A stretch of DNA of 61,248 bases from Propionibacteriaceae bacterium (GTDB taxonomy: Bacteria; Actinomycetota; Actinomycetes; Propionibacteriales; Propionibacteriaceae), in assembly GCA_030532825.1 (NCBI GenBank), contig JAUNKK010000010.1:1-61248 (forward strand), given 5' to 3'. Position 1 is the first letter of the stretch; each line of letters begins with the position of its first letter. Positions 18,564-27,547 of the stretch are shown here, in pieces. The position numbers and the translations under genes were made by a program. The notes beneath the pieces were generated by a model. The model made no database searches. It saw nothing but the letters and a program-made list of their open reading frames with translations, and was not told the DNA's origin.

Positions 18564-19384
18564 AGTCCCAGCCCTCGTGACTCGCGGAGGGCGGTGAGCT
18601 TCGCGGGCTCGAACCACGACCGTCCCTGCTTTGGGGGCGGCATGTCACGGCGCTTTGGAGCGCCCGGCGAGGAGTACGAGACCAGCAGCTCCGGCCCATC
18701 CCGTGTCGGCGACGGCTCGTCGATCGCTTCGGTGCTTGCGTCGGGTTCGGGGTGGCGGCGCAGCAGGGAGACGTACCCGACGTGCGGGTTGACGACCAGG
18801 GCGTAGTCGCCGGACATCATCACCCGGTCGTTGGTGCCCTCGCCGGGTTCGTCGTAGACGTACCCGTTCTCCAATGCCGCCTGGGTGGTCTCCTCGCCGT
18901 AGTCCCACTGCGCGAGGTAGTCCACCGCATCGACGTGACCCAGCTCGCCGAGGATGCGCAACGGACGGTCGGCCTCGTCGCCTTGGAGGAACACCACGTT
19001 GATCCACCGCGACGGCATGGTCTCTTTGACGACGGGTTCGGGATGCCATGCGATCCGCCCCGCTACGACGAACCCTGCCGCGAGCCGGTCGTAGGCCTGA
19101 TCGACCAGACGAGCAGACCGACGCAGCTCCTCCGCCGTCGTGAGAGCATCCCGCACTCCGGCCGTGTGGTCGCCGTCGTCGTTGAACGCGTGCACGGCCT
19201 TCCGCTCGTGCACATCAGCGAGCTGTTCCAGCACCTGGTGCAGCGACCGCATCCCCGAGGACAGGTCACCGATCACCCCGTACATCTGAGCGGGCTGATC
19301 GAACGTGCGGCTAGCGTGCGCGAGACCCCGCAGAGCCTCGGACGCCTCGGCGGCATCGGCGGTGGAATCGAAGAACGTGGGCAT
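18560..19384 (-). CDS. Hypothetical transfer-operon protein
   Basis: 274 residues starting at the second of two ATGs (19384), with GGAGG six bases upstream. Mostly helical and acidic. The N-terminus (FFDSTADAAEASEALRGLAHASRTF) and HQVLEQLADVHERKAVHAF look like a coiled-coil scaffold. The middle, RWINVVFLQGDEADRPLRILGELGHVDAV, is more globular. There is no membrane helix. It is translationally coupled to the VirB4-like ATPase. Such proteins recur in SCO6880-type conjugation operons, but I do not know a defined function. Confidence 0.6.
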   Translation of the reverse strand: MPTFFDSTADAAEASEALRGLAHASRTFDQPAQMYGVIGDLSSGMRSLHQVLEQLADVHERKAVHAFNDDGDHTAGVRDALTTAEELRRSARLVDQAYDRLAAGFVVAGRIAWHPEPVVKETMPSRWINVVFLQGDEADRPLRILGELGHVDAVDYLAQWDYGEETTQAALENGYVYDEPGEGTNDRVMMSGDYALVVNPHVGYVSLLRRHPEPDASTEAIDEPSPTRDGPELLVSYSSPGAPKRRDMPPPKQGRSWFEPAKLTALRESRGLGL

Positions 19385-19502
19385 CATGGACCTCCCTGGT
19401 GCTGTGTGATGGGGAGGTACGCACAAGCGGCCCGCGAAGAATGTCAGCGGTCCGGCCTACCGTTGTATCGACGGATAGGCATACGAGCAGGAGCACGACA
19501 GA

Positions 19503-20564
19503 GTGAGCGCAAGCCAGTACCGAGGCCAACTGGATCGCAAACGCAAGCAGCGCATCGACGCGGATAAGAAGGCTGGCGAGTATCGGTCCAAGGAGTCCTC
19601 GAAGCGTGCCGACGCCGCCAAGGCGCGACAGGCTGCAGCCAAGACATCGAGCACCTCAACCCGCAGCAGCAAGCTCCGCGAGGCCGAGCGCAGAGAGAAG
19701 GAACCCGAGACCGCGGGCAAGGAGGCCAGTCGCTGGCAGACACGGGCAGCCGGGTACGCGAAGGAAGAGGCGGCCCTGCAGGTCAAGCTTGCCCAGGCTG
19801 AGCAGTCGGAGGCAGACGCGGCCGAACGTCGCCGCAAGAGCGAGCAGCAGCGCGCTGACCGGCGAGCAGCCGTAGAACGCGCCCAACTGGAGTCGAGGAT
19901 CATCGGCGCCGAGGTAGCCGTGACCACTGTGCTGCGGCACCTCCCCGCGCCCAAACCCGAAAAGCTCCGGGTGCTCATGCTGGGTGCCTCGGCTGAAGGT
20001 GACCTCCGCGTTGGGAGGGAACAGAAGCGCATCCGGGCGGCGGTGGAGTCCGCGCTGCACCGCGACCAGATCGAACTCGATGTGCGACCAGCGGCCACCA
20101 CCGTGGACCTGCTGGACGGCATCACGAAGTTCCGCCCTCACGTAATGCACTTCTCGGGCCACAGCAACGATGACCTGATCGTGTTCGAGGACGAAACAGA
20201 TGAACCCCACGAAGGTGTGATCGTGACGGCGCGCGCGTTCGCGCGAGCGATCAGTGCGACCGATGACCCGCCGCTACTCGTCCTGCTGAACTCCTGTCGC
20301 TCCGCCGCTCAGATCGACGACCTGGTGGCGCAGGTGGTTCCGTTCGCCATCGGGATGGCCGATAGCATCGAAGACGCCGACGCGATCAGCTACGCCGCAC
20401 AGTTCTACGCGGCCGTCGCCAACGGGCAGTCCATCAACTCTTCCCACCTGTCAGGCCAGGCTGCACTTGAACTCGCGGGGCTGGACAGCGTCGACCTCCC
20501 GACCCTCGCCTGGGCACCCGACGTCGACCCATCGACGACGGTTCTCGTCAAGCCCACGGACTGA
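19503..20564 (+). CDS. CHAT-domain (caspase-like) protein with N-terminal coiled coil
   Basis: 353 residues. Residues 1-130 are a Lys/Arg/Glu/Ala-rich coiled coil. The C-terminal part reads KLRVLMLGASAEGDLRVGREQKRI, VMHFSGHSNDDLIVF and LLVLLNSCRSA. The His in FSGH and the Cys in NSC are the catalytic dyad pattern of CHAT/caspase-like proteases. It may cleave a protein target in response to a cue, as in bacterial cell-death or defence systems. The target and trigger are unknown. It stands alone on the plus strand inside the minus-strand transfer operon, with its own AGGAG-preceded GTG, so it looks like inserted cargo. Confidence 0.78.
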   Translation: MSASQYRGQLDRKRKQRIDADKKAGEYRSKESSKRADAAKARQAAAKTSSTSTRSSKLREAERREKEPETAGKEASRWQTRAAGYAKEEAALQVKLAQAEQSEADAAERRRKSEQQRADRRAAVERAQLESRIIGAEVAVTTVLRHLPAPKPEKLRVLMLGASAEGDLRVGREQKRIRAAVESALHRDQIELDVRPAATTVDLLDGITKFRPHVMHFSGHSNDDLIVFEDETDEPHEGVIVTARAFARAISATDDPPLLVLLNSCRSAAQIDDLVAQVVPFAIGMADSIEDADAISYAAQFYAAVANGQSINSSHLSGQAALELAGLDSVDLPTLAWAPDVDPSTTVLVKPTD

Positions 20565-20567
20565 CTC

Positions 20568-22034
20568 TCAGACTCGCCGACACAGCGGCAGCGCCGCGGC
20601 GGTGAACGCGACGGCCTGCTGACCAACGAGGAGCCGGGTTTCGCAGGAGGCTTGGATCGCTGCCTGCTCGATCGCAGCCACGGCGGCGTCGAGTTCCTCG
20701 ATGGTCGGGGCGGAGACGGCGATGAGGCCGGTGTAGCGGAGGATGCCGTGGCCGGCGGTGAGGTCGGCTTCTTGTTGGAGCACGTCGTGGTATTCAGCGG
20801 TTTGGGAGGCGTCCTCGATCTGGCCGATCTTCGCTCGTTGGGCTTGGTCGGAGATGTGCTCGACCTTCTTCTTGCGGATGTCGCGGGCGGCCTGGTCGGA
20901 GCGCATCGGGGTGCAGATCAGCGAGAACGACCGCTGGATACCGGTGGACAGCAGCACCGGCGACAAGAACCCCGGGTACACCAGCGACCTGGGCCATTCG
21001 TTGATCCACAGCACCGCGTGGTGGGCGGAGTCGGTACGTAACCGTCCCCAGGTTTCGGTGACCGCGACCGGTCCCGCGGTGGCAAGGGATTGGCCGAGTT
21101 GGCCGTGGCGTTCCAGGGTGGCGGCGATGGCGGGGTCGTAGGCGGAGCGCAGCATGACCGCGATCTGTCCTGGAGTGAGCCAGCCCGACGGTGCGAGGTC
21201 GGCGGAGCGGAGAGCGGCGACCAGGGTGTTCATCTCCTGGCGCAGCACGTTCGCCGCACCCCGAATGCCGCCCCCTGCGGTTCTGATCTGGCGTGCCGCC
21301 GCCTTTATATCCAGGGAGAGAGACAGGGTGGTGGCGTGGCGTTCACCTGCGGGTCCGGCGCGTTCGATCAGCTCGGCGTAGGTGTCGGCGGCCCATGATC
21401 CGTCGGGAGTGCCGTGCGCGGCCCACCACTCGGCAAGCCCGGTGCCCGAGTCCGGCAGGGTCCGTTCGAGGACTTGGAGGGTGGCGACGCGGCCGGAGCG
21501 GCAGACGGTGGCGAGCACGCGGCCCCATGAGGTGACGCGGCGTTCCTGTTCGCCGGGGTCGAGGAGCACGAACGCTGGGTGGGTGACCTCGCAGACCACT
21601 GTGAGGGTGGCTGCGTGGGGGTCGTGGATCATCCCGGCTCCGGTGTCGGGGTCGTCGAACTCCCGCAGCCGTGCCATGTCTCCGGGCAGCGCGAGCGTGC
21701 CGACGGTCCGGGGCGTGACGATCCTTCGCCGGTACAGGAGTTGCCCGCCGGTGGTGCGCCACAGCCACCAGCACGCGACCGGCAGCCACTCGACGATGGG
21801 CCTGCCCACGATGGGTATCCAGGTCAGCGCGGCCGAGAGCACCCACACCGGGGCGGTGTAGGCGAGGAGCATCCCGCCACCTGCATAGAACGCCACGATC
21901 AGCGTCACTCCGCCTATAGCCAGGGTGATGAGCTGGGTCAGAGAGAGGCCGAGGAGGATGCCGCGCCGGGTGAGGCGGGAGAACTTCACCGGCACGAGAT
22001 CACCCATGCTGCGAGCGTTCTGATTCGAGGTCAC
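20568..22034 (-). CDS. SCO6880-type conjugation protein
   Basis: 488 residues from the GTG at 22034, with AAGGAG seven bases upstream. Two N-terminal hydrophobic segments (about 30-80: GILLGLSLTQLITLAIGGVTL and following) are typical of PrgI/VirB3-like pieces. A long cytoplasmic part follows (YRRRIVTPRTVGTLALPGD, then WGRLRTDSAHHAVLWINEWPRS). This matches the SCO6880 family of actinobacterial T4SS operons, thought to work with VirB4 at the inner membrane. A long in-frame extension upstream is a low-complexity shadow of the neighbouring gene and is rejected. Confidence 0.82.
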   Translation of the reverse strand: MTSNQNARSMGDLVPVKFSRLTRRGILLGLSLTQLITLAIGGVTLIVAFYAGGGMLLAYTAPVWVLSAALTWIPIVGRPIVEWLPVACWWLWRTTGGQLLYRRRIVTPRTVGTLALPGDMARLREFDDPDTGAGMIHDPHAATLTVVCEVTHPAFVLLDPGEQERRVTSWGRVLATVCRSGRVATLQVLERTLPDSGTGLAEWWAAHGTPDGSWAADTYAELIERAGPAGERHATTLSLSLDIKAAARQIRTAGGGIRGAANVLRQEMNTLVAALRSADLAPSGWLTPGQIAVMLRSAYDPAIAATLERHGQLGQSLATAGPVAVTETWGRLRTDSAHHAVLWINEWPRSLVYPGFLSPVLLSTGIQRSFSLICTPMRSDQAARDIRKKKVEHISDQAQRAKIGQIEDASQTAEYHDVLQQEADLTAGHGILRYTGLIAVSAPTIEELDAAVAAIEQAAIQASCETRLLVGQQAVAFTAAALPLCRRV

Positions 22035-22038
22035 GGGT

Positions 22039-23433
22039 CTACTCCTTCGGTGCTCGTGGCGCAGGTGGCGGGGTGGGCTTCGGTGGCGGTGCGGGATCGC
22101 TCCTCGGCGCTGGCGGTGCTGGACTCGACGACGGCGATGGAACGTGCGTCGGTGTCGCGGGAGGTGTGCTTGCTGGGGGTGGCGGTGGGGTCTGGGCGGC
22201 GGCATCCGCAGCGTGCTCGCCCTGTGTACCGAGCGCGGTTCCGGTCTTCGGTCCGGCGATCGCGGCTCCCTTGGCGACCTGGGCCCCGACGACCACGGCA
22301 GCAGCGGGTCCAGCAGCCGCAGCACCGCCGCCTGCGGCTGCGCCGCCACCTGACGCACCCGCCCCGCTTCCGGCCGAGGATACAGGTGTGGGTTTCGGTG
22401 CCGGCGGCGCACCGCCTCCACCGCCATCACCACTGAAGCCGCTGGTGTTGCCTGCACCGTCGAGTACCTTCTTCGGCTCTGCACCACCGCCTGTGCCGCG
22501 TCCGGGGACGGGGATGGGCCGGTTGAGGGCGTGTTTGGCGTCTTGTTCAGAGCCGATGGCGTGGTACATGTCGAAGCCGACGAATGCGATGAACTTGTAC
22601 GTCAGATACGGGGCGAACGCGGCCATCGCCATGAGCACGATCCCGGCGATGGGGTCGCTGATCGAGGCCAGGTCGGCGTCGATGGGTGCGGAGACCTGGG
22701 TGATCGCTACCAGGAACATCACGACGAGCACGAGCTTGGAGCAGATCAGCGCGACGACGAACATCGCCCACTTCCCGATCCACCCCCGTGAGGCGTCCCA
22801 GGACGCGCCACTGAATGCGAGCGGTGCGAACACGATCGCGACCAGCAGCAGAGCCTTGCGCACGAGGAGGGAGAGCCAGACGATGGCGGCGGCGGTGATC
22901 GCGAGGCCGGCCAGGAAGATCGTGATGATCGCGCCGACTCCGGGGGCTGCGATGTTGATCCCCACCAGACCGGCAACCATCAGGGCGATCTTGTCGCCCA
23001 TCGACTCGGTGGTCTCTCCCGCGGCTTGGACGATCCCGATGCACAACTGGTCCACCACCTCCAAGAGGAGTGCTGTCAGGGTGATGACGACGAACGACCC
23101 GAGCACGGATTTTGCAAGGCCGAGGGCGGCTCTGGCGAGGGCGGTGGGGTCGCGGCGGATCAGGCCGGTGATGAGTTGAAGGCAGAAGAAGATCAGCATC
23201 ACGAATACCGCGATACCGAACAGCAGGTTGTAGACGCTGATGTAGCCCGGCCTGGTGACATCGACGAGGGTGGTGGTGTCGAACACCGACCAGACCGCCT
23301 CGAACAGCCAGCCCGCCGCGGCTCCCATCGCTTGGGCGAGCCAGTCGAACGGGGCCGCGACCAGCGTGGCGGCCCCTTCGCCGACGGCATCACAGACCGA
23401 GGAGATCACCGGGATGTCGCACACGCTCATCAC
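22039..23433 (-). CDS. SCO6881/TrbL-like polytopic channel protein
   Basis: 464 residues. Several hydrophobic helices (about residues 65-95, 115-135, 160-215 and 225-300) resemble VirB6/TrbL inner-membrane channel proteins. After residue 310 the tail is Gly/Ala/Pro-rich and probably disordered (runs such as GGGGGAPPAPKPTP). The start is GTG-ATG at 23433/23430. It is five bases upstream of the SCO6880-like gene, the usual order in these operons. It likely forms part of the DNA translocation pore. Confidence 0.8.
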   Translation of the reverse strand: MMSVCDIPVISSVCDAVGEGAATLVAAPFDWLAQAMGAAAGWLFEAVWSVFDTTTLVDVTRPGYISVYNLLFGIAVFVMLIFFCLQLITGLIRRDPTALARAALGLAKSVLGSFVVITLTALLLEVVDQLCIGIVQAAGETTESMGDKIALMVAGLVGINIAAPGVGAIITIFLAGLAITAAAIVWLSLLVRKALLLVAIVFAPLAFSGASWDASRGWIGKWAMFVVALICSKLVLVVMFLVAITQVSAPIDADLASISDPIAGIVLMAMAAFAPYLTYKFIAFVGFDMYHAIGSEQDAKHALNRPIPVPGRGTGGGAEPKKVLDGAGNTSGFSGDGGGGGAPPAPKPTPVSSAGSGAGASGGGAAAGGGAAAAGPAAAVVVGAQVAKGAAIAGPKTGTALGTQGEHAADAAAQTPPPPPASTPPATPTHVPSPSSSPAPPAPRSDPAPPPKPTPPPAPRAPKE

Positions 23434-23461
23434 GAACCACCAAACCTCTCGACGGTGCGGG

Positions 23462-23785
23462 TCAGACTTGCTGGCCGACGTTCCAGAAGAAGTTGATGAG
23501 CGTCACCGATGCGCCGCAGATCACCGCCGCACCGCAGGAGACGAGGACGCCGATCTTCCCCCGTGAGGCGAGGTGCGGGTTCGAAGAGTTCGCACCGAAA
23601 CCCCACACGATCGCCGAGACGATCAGCGCAAGGACGGAGAGGATCAGGCCGATGGTCATCACCGCGCCGACGATGGTGCGCAGCTGGTTGATCCCCGGCA
23701 GTCCGTTGGTGTTGGGGTCGATGTTGATGTCCATCGGCACCAAGCCGACGACGGGCAGAACAGAAGTGGTGAGCAGATCGAACAC
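23462..23785 (-). CDS. DUF6112-like small membrane protein, copy 1 (VirB2-like candidate)
   Basis: 107 residues from the GTG at 23785, with AAGGAG seven bases upstream. After a short leader there are two hydrophobic helices around a polar loop: TIVGAVMTIGLILSVLALIVSAIVWGF (in part), then SRGKIGVLVSCGAAVICGASVTLI. The C-terminal segment LINFFWNVGQQV matches the next gene's end. Two-helix small proteins at this operon position may be pilin-like (VirB2) subunits. It is followed by the SCO6881-like gene. Confidence 0.72.
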   Translation of the reverse strand: MFDLLTTSVLPVVGLVPMDINIDPNTNGLPGINQLRTIVGAVMTIGLILSVLALIVSAIVWGFGANSSNPHLASRGKIGVLVSCGAAVICGASVTLINFFWNVGQQV

Positions 23786-23926
23786 GGTAGGTCTCCTTGA
23801 CGCGGGCGGTCGGCCCGCCAGCGCGGATGCACAGACGGGTACACGCCACAGGTGCGCCCGCCCATCCGAGCTGAGATGCAGCGATGCCCACGCCAGTGCG
23901 GGCGTGAGCATCGTCGAGGCGGCGGG

Positions 23927-24202
23927 TCAAAGTTGCTGGCCGAGGTTGATGAGCCAGTTCATCCACGTCACCCCGGCACCGGCGAGGATGGCGGCACCGA
24001 CGGCGACGAGGACGCCGACGCGGCCTTTGCTTGCGGTGGCGTAGTTGCCGTGGCCGGAGGCGATGGCCCACACGATTGCTGAGATGATCAGCATGAGTAC
24101 AGCGATGATGAGCACGAATGTGAGTAGTGCGCCGACGACGGCGCGTAGGTCTCCGATGCCGCCGAGCCCGTTGAAGTCGGGAAAGATGCCCATCGTGGTC
24201 AC
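23927..24202 (-). CDS. DUF6112-like small membrane protein, copy 2 (VirB2-like candidate)
   Basis: 91 residues. The GTG at 24202 overlaps the stop of the M23 gene (GTGA); an ATG at 24193 (MGIFPDFNG) is the alternative. The layout equals copy 1: a short polar start with GLGGIGDLRAVVGALLTF, two hydrophobic helices around KGRVGVLVAVG, and the end WMNWLINLGQQL. The two genes are clear paralogs and may form a mixed filament or pore. The 141 bases between them carry no further gene. Confidence 0.75.
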   Translation of the reverse strand: MTTMGIFPDFNGLGGIGDLRAVVGALLTFVLIIAVLMLIISAIVWAIASGHGNYATASKGRVGVLVAVGAAILAGAGVTWMNWLINLGQQL

Positions 24203-25815
24203 CCTGCTTTCACTGTGACGTGGAGATGGTCGAAGTGGCCGCCGGTCACGTCGCCCGGGTCGTGCATGCCTCCGCCGTTGTAGGGCCGCCAGCCGTCGGC
24301 ATCGCGGCTGACGGACCAGATTTGGCCTTGCCAAATGACATATTCGACGCCGAGTGTCGCCGCGTTGTCTTTCATCCAGTTCGTCACGGCCCATCCGGCG
24401 TCGAGCTGGGCGGAGTTGGGACGTTGGCCGATTCGGTTACCGAAGGTGATGTCGCACGCCCGCCCGAGGGGGTGCTCCGACTTGGTTCCGGGGCGCGGTG
24501 AGTAGCAGCCCCAGCCGGTGTCGGGGAACGCTGCGAGCGTCTGCTGGTAGAGGTGCAGTAGCCGCGCGGTGATCTTCCCGCCGGTGGTGGGATCGTCGAC
24601 AACCCGGTTGGGGTCGCCGTCCACACCCGTGGGCGGTCCTGCGGTTCCCGCCGCGCGGCAGGCCGCTGGTGATCCAGAGGTGGCTTCGGGGAGGTTCGCG
24701 GCACCATGTTGGTTGAGCCAGGTGGCGGCGTCGATTGCTTCGGCGTTGGTGCCGCCGGGGCGGACCTCGAAGTGCAGGTGAGGACCGGTGGAATTGCCGG
24801 AGGAGCCGACGTCTCCGATGTGCTGCCCAGCATGTACCTGGTCGCCGTTCTTGACGTGGATGCCGTGCTGCCACATGTGCGCGTACGCGGTGGCGACTGT
24901 CTGGCCGTCGATGGTGTGCTCGATGACGATCAGCCCGCCGTAGCCGCTGGTATACTCCGCGACAGTCACGGTTCCGTCGGCGGCGGCAAGGATCGCTGTT
25001 CCGTCGGGTGCAGCGAGGTCGGTGCCGGTGTGCCGCTTGTGTTCCCCGGTGATCGGGTGGATACGCATCCCGAACGGGGAGGTCGCCACCCAGGTTCCTT
25101 CCGGGAGCGGGAACACCACCCGCGACGACAAGGAGACCGGCCCGCCTGCGCCCGAGGGTGCCGCCCCAGAGCCGCCGGTTGTCAGTGTCGCAAGAATACT
25201 GTCGGCGACGGGCGCGTAGTTGCGGTAGCGGTCGGGGTAGGCGGAGACCTCCACGGCTTGGGCGGCTTCGCCGGGGTCCATCTGCTGCCAGCCGTCGATG
25301 TCGAGCAGCCCGCGCGGGCTCGGGTAGTTCGGGCCGGTCGGTCCGCCGAAGAATGCCCGCGCTTGGTAGGTGGGGTCCATGAGTTCGGCGACGGTGCCCC
25401 AGCCGGATTGTGGCCGCATCTGGAACAGGCCTAGGCTGTCGTGGTCGGAGCCGTTGCCGTCGTTGGGGTAGTTCGCGCTCTCGGGGTAGGTGCCGGTGTT
25501 GGACAGCATCCGCAGTGTGGACTCGGTGAGTGCGGCCATAAGCGCGATCTTGATCCCTTGCCGTCCCACGCCGTCGGTGCTGTTGCCGATGGCGATGATC
25601 GTGGCGGCGTGGGTGAGCTGCTGCCGGGTCAACGTGAACGTCTCACCGTTCGCCGTGGACACGGTCAGCGAGTCCGGCACAGGACCGAGGCTCACCCCAC
25701 CTGTCGTGGTGCAGTTCGCGGCGGCGGGGTTCACCAGCGCCCCGATCCCGAGCAGGATGACGGACGGAGCAAAGAACATGAGCGCGAGGGCTGCGATGAT
25801 GGCTTTGCGGAACAC
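24199..25815 (-). CDS. Secreted M23 peptidase / wall hydrolase of the transfer apparatus
   Basis: 538 residues. N-terminal signal anchor (FRKAIIAALALMFFAPSV). Residues about 75-210 (ALTESTLRML, DHDSLGLFQMRPQSGWG) look like the lysozyme-like fold of conjugation muramidases. The M23 domain has HTGTDLA and the catalytic HLHFE. A third region, HPLGRACDITFGNR ... HFDHLHVTVKAG, looks like a further peptidase- or lysin-type domain. It should open peptidoglycan locally for the mating channel. It is coupled to the following DUF6112-like gene. Confidence 0.85.
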   Translation of the reverse strand: MFRKAIIAALALMFFAPSVILLGIGALVNPAAANCTTTGGVSLGPVPDSLTVSTANGETFTLTRQQLTHAATIIAIGNSTDGVGRQGIKIALMAALTESTLRMLSNTGTYPESANYPNDGNGSDHDSLGLFQMRPQSGWGTVAELMDPTYQARAFFGGPTGPNYPSPRGLLDIDGWQQMDPGEAAQAVEVSAYPDRYRNYAPVADSILATLTTGGSGAAPSGAGGPVSLSSRVVFPLPEGTWVATSPFGMRIHPITGEHKRHTGTDLAAPDGTAILAAADGTVTVAEYTSGYGGLIVIEHTIDGQTVATAYAHMWQHGIHVKNGDQVHAGQHIGDVGSSGNSTGPHLHFEVRPGGTNAEAIDAATWLNQHGAANLPEATSGSPAACRAAGTAGPPTGVDGDPNRVVDDPTTGGKITARLLHLYQQTLAAFPDTGWGCYSPRPGTKSEHPLGRACDITFGNRIGQRPNSAQLDAGWAVTNWMKDNAATLGVEYVIWQGQIWSVSRDADGWRPYNGGGMHDPGDVTGGHFDHLHVTVKAG

Positions 25816-25824
25816 GACGACACC

Positions 25825-26517
25825 TCAACGGAGCGGGTTGTCGAGCTGAGACAGTCGCAGCAAGTGGCAGGTCGGATACGTCGGCGCGCAGACCACAAAC
25901 ACGGTGAACGAGACGGGATGCTCGGAGGCAACGGGCTGGCCGTTCCAGATACCGGAGCGGTGGCGTGTGCCCTCGATCGTGACCGCGGTTGTGCCGGGGG
26001 CGATCTGCCCGGGCTGCGCCTGCGCAACTGCGTCTGCCCACGCGTCAGGGACGAACGAGGTGTCGATGACGAGGTACTGGACCGTGGCGTACTGACGCAG
26101 CTCGATCCAGACATCCCGGTTCGGCAGATAGGTCGAGATGTCGGAGGCCAGACCCGCCTGCTCATCCCCAGACGGGTCACCGGCGGCGAGGATCGCCGAG
26201 GTGTAGTCCAGCGGCCACAGCCCCAGCCCGGTATCCCAGGCGAACAAGGTGATGGCGACGCCTTTGGCGAAGGTGACCGGATCGGTCGAGCGTGGCACCG
26301 CTGGAACCTTCGGCAGCGGCGGCGTTGACGGCCCTGGCGACGACGGCGGGCTGAGGGTCGGTGATGGCTCGGGGCGCGGATCGTCCGTGTTCGGGTTGCG
26401 GGGGCCGGTGAGGAGTCCGTGGACGCCCACCCCGGCCAGCACCAGCAGGACGATGCCAGCGGCGATGAGGGCGACGAGTCGGCGGCGAGTCTTGGGATCA
26501 GTGGGGGCGGGGCTCAT
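25825..26517 (-). CDS. Single-pass transfer protein (TcpC/VirB8-like candidate)
   Basis: 230 residues from the ATG at 26517. One N-terminal helix (RRLVALIAAGIVLLVLAGVGV) is followed by a Pro/Ser-rich linker and a globular extracytoplasmic domain (VTFAKGVAITLFAWDT, VWIELRQYATVQYLVIDTSFVPDAW). Topology and place, right upstream of the M23 hydrolase, fit the VirB8/TcpC role of an assembly scaffold. The family assignment is by layout rather than by motif. Ten bases separate it from the next gene. Confidence 0.6.
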   Translation of the reverse strand: MSPAPTDPKTRRRLVALIAAGIVLLVLAGVGVHGLLTGPRNPNTDDPRPEPSPTLSPPSSPGPSTPPLPKVPAVPRSTDPVTFAKGVAITLFAWDTGLGLWPLDYTSAILAAGDPSGDEQAGLASDISTYLPNRDVWIELRQYATVQYLVIDTSFVPDAWADAVAQAQPGQIAPGTTAVTIEGTRHRSGIWNGQPVASEHPVSFTVFVVCAPTYPTCHLLRLSQLDNPLR

Positions 26518-26551
26518 GCCTGGCAGGTGCACGCCCGCGGCCGCGTCGGTG

Positions 26552-27547
26552 TCAGAGTGCGCGCAGGATCGGCTGTGCTGCGTGTGCCTCGCGGGTGGTG
26601 CGGAGGTCGTCGGCGAAGCGGGCGGTGGCTTCGGCGACGGTGAGGAAGTTGTCGTACTGGTCGTCGGTCAGATCGACGGCGAGCACGTCGATGTCGTAGT
26701 GGGTCCACCATCCTGCGAGTTCGCCCCAGGTCTGGACGAACGCCCGCACCGGGTACCGGACCGGCGGTGCGTCGTCGGGCACGGGTGGCTTGGGGCGTGG
26801 CTTGGGTTTCTTGCCCTTCTTCATCGCGTTGGCACGGGCGACGGCATCCTCGGCGAGGGCGTGCATCGTCGCCTCGCGCACCTCACGCGCAGCCTCTGCC
26901 GATTCGTGGATCGCCTGGTAGAGCGGGTGCACCGGGTCGCCCGCTTCGATCCGCTCCAACGCGGCTGCGGCTTCGGCTCGGAGCGTTTCGGGTTGCGCGG
27001 GGTTGGCGGCGATCTCTTCGATGTAGCCGACCTTCTCCAGCGTGGTGTGTGAAGCGCCGCCGGGGATCATCGCTGCGGCGAGTTTTCGTGCGTCTCCGAG
27101 CGCTCCTGACGGTCCCGCAAATTTTGCGGGACCGTCATTTCCTGGCTGGTTCTCGGCGCTGAACTGGGTGGCGGCCTTCCGACGGGCGGCGTCTTCGGCC
27201 ATGACTTCTTTGATCTCGCGGTACAGGCCGGCGGCTTCGAGTTGGTTGTAGGGCTTGTGGAGCATGTTGTCATCCTGCTCGGCCAGGAGCTTCCCGAGCC
27301 GATCCGACAGGCCACCGCGCACCCACACGCTGACGGTGCGCCAGCCGAGCATCTTGATCGCCGCCAACCGCCGCGCCCCACAGACCAGCACTCCGTCGAT
27401 CGTTATTGTCAACGGCTGGAGCAGTCCGTCGCGGTCGATGGACGCGGCGAGGGTTTCAATGTCTCCGAGGTCGGTGCGGTGGCGCTGGCCGACGGTCAGG
27501 GAATCGACGGCCCGGTCGAGCTGGATACCGGTCTGCGGGTCGGTCAT
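26552..27547 (-). CDS. ParB-domain protein of the ICE
   Basis: 331 residues. The N-terminal ParB/Srx-type domain has LAASIDRDGLLQPLTITIDGVLVCGARRLAAIKMLGW, with GARR in place of the classical GERR/GHRR box. Then comes an HTH-like part (NQLEAAGLYREIKEVM, GDARKLAAAMIPGGASHTTLEKVGYI) and a basic, Pro-rich linker (KKGKKPKPRPKPP). It may support partition, replication control or transfer of the element. No parA is adjacent. The ATG overlaps the preceding stop by four bases. Confidence 0.75.
   Translation of the reverse strand: MTDPQTGIQLDRAVDSLTVGQRHRTDLGDIETLAASIDRDGLLQPLTITIDGVLVCGARRLAAIKMLGWRTVSVWVRGGLSDRLGKLLAEQDDNMLHKPYNQLEAAGLYREIKEVMAEDAARRKAATQFSAENQPGNDGPAKFAGPSGALGDARKLAAAMIPGGASHTTLEKVGYIEEIAANPAQPETLRAEAAAALERIEAGDPVHPLYQAIHESAEAAREVREATMHALAEDAVARANAMKKGKKPKPRPKPPVPDDAPPVRYPVRAFVQTWGELAGWWTHYDIDVLAVDLTDDQYDNFLTVAEATARFADDLRTTREAHAAQPILRAL

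Noticed and set aside
22073..23179. A 368-codon plus-strand frame opposite the SCO6881-like gene
   Set aside because: Low-complexity Gly/Ala/Pro translation with no start signal; a shadow of the disordered tail and helices of the real gene.
25686..25696. GCTCACCCC as a possible right-end copy of the tRNA-His 3' end
   Set aside because: Only nine bases match, it lies inside the M23 gene, and the conjugation genes continue well beyond it. Chance match.
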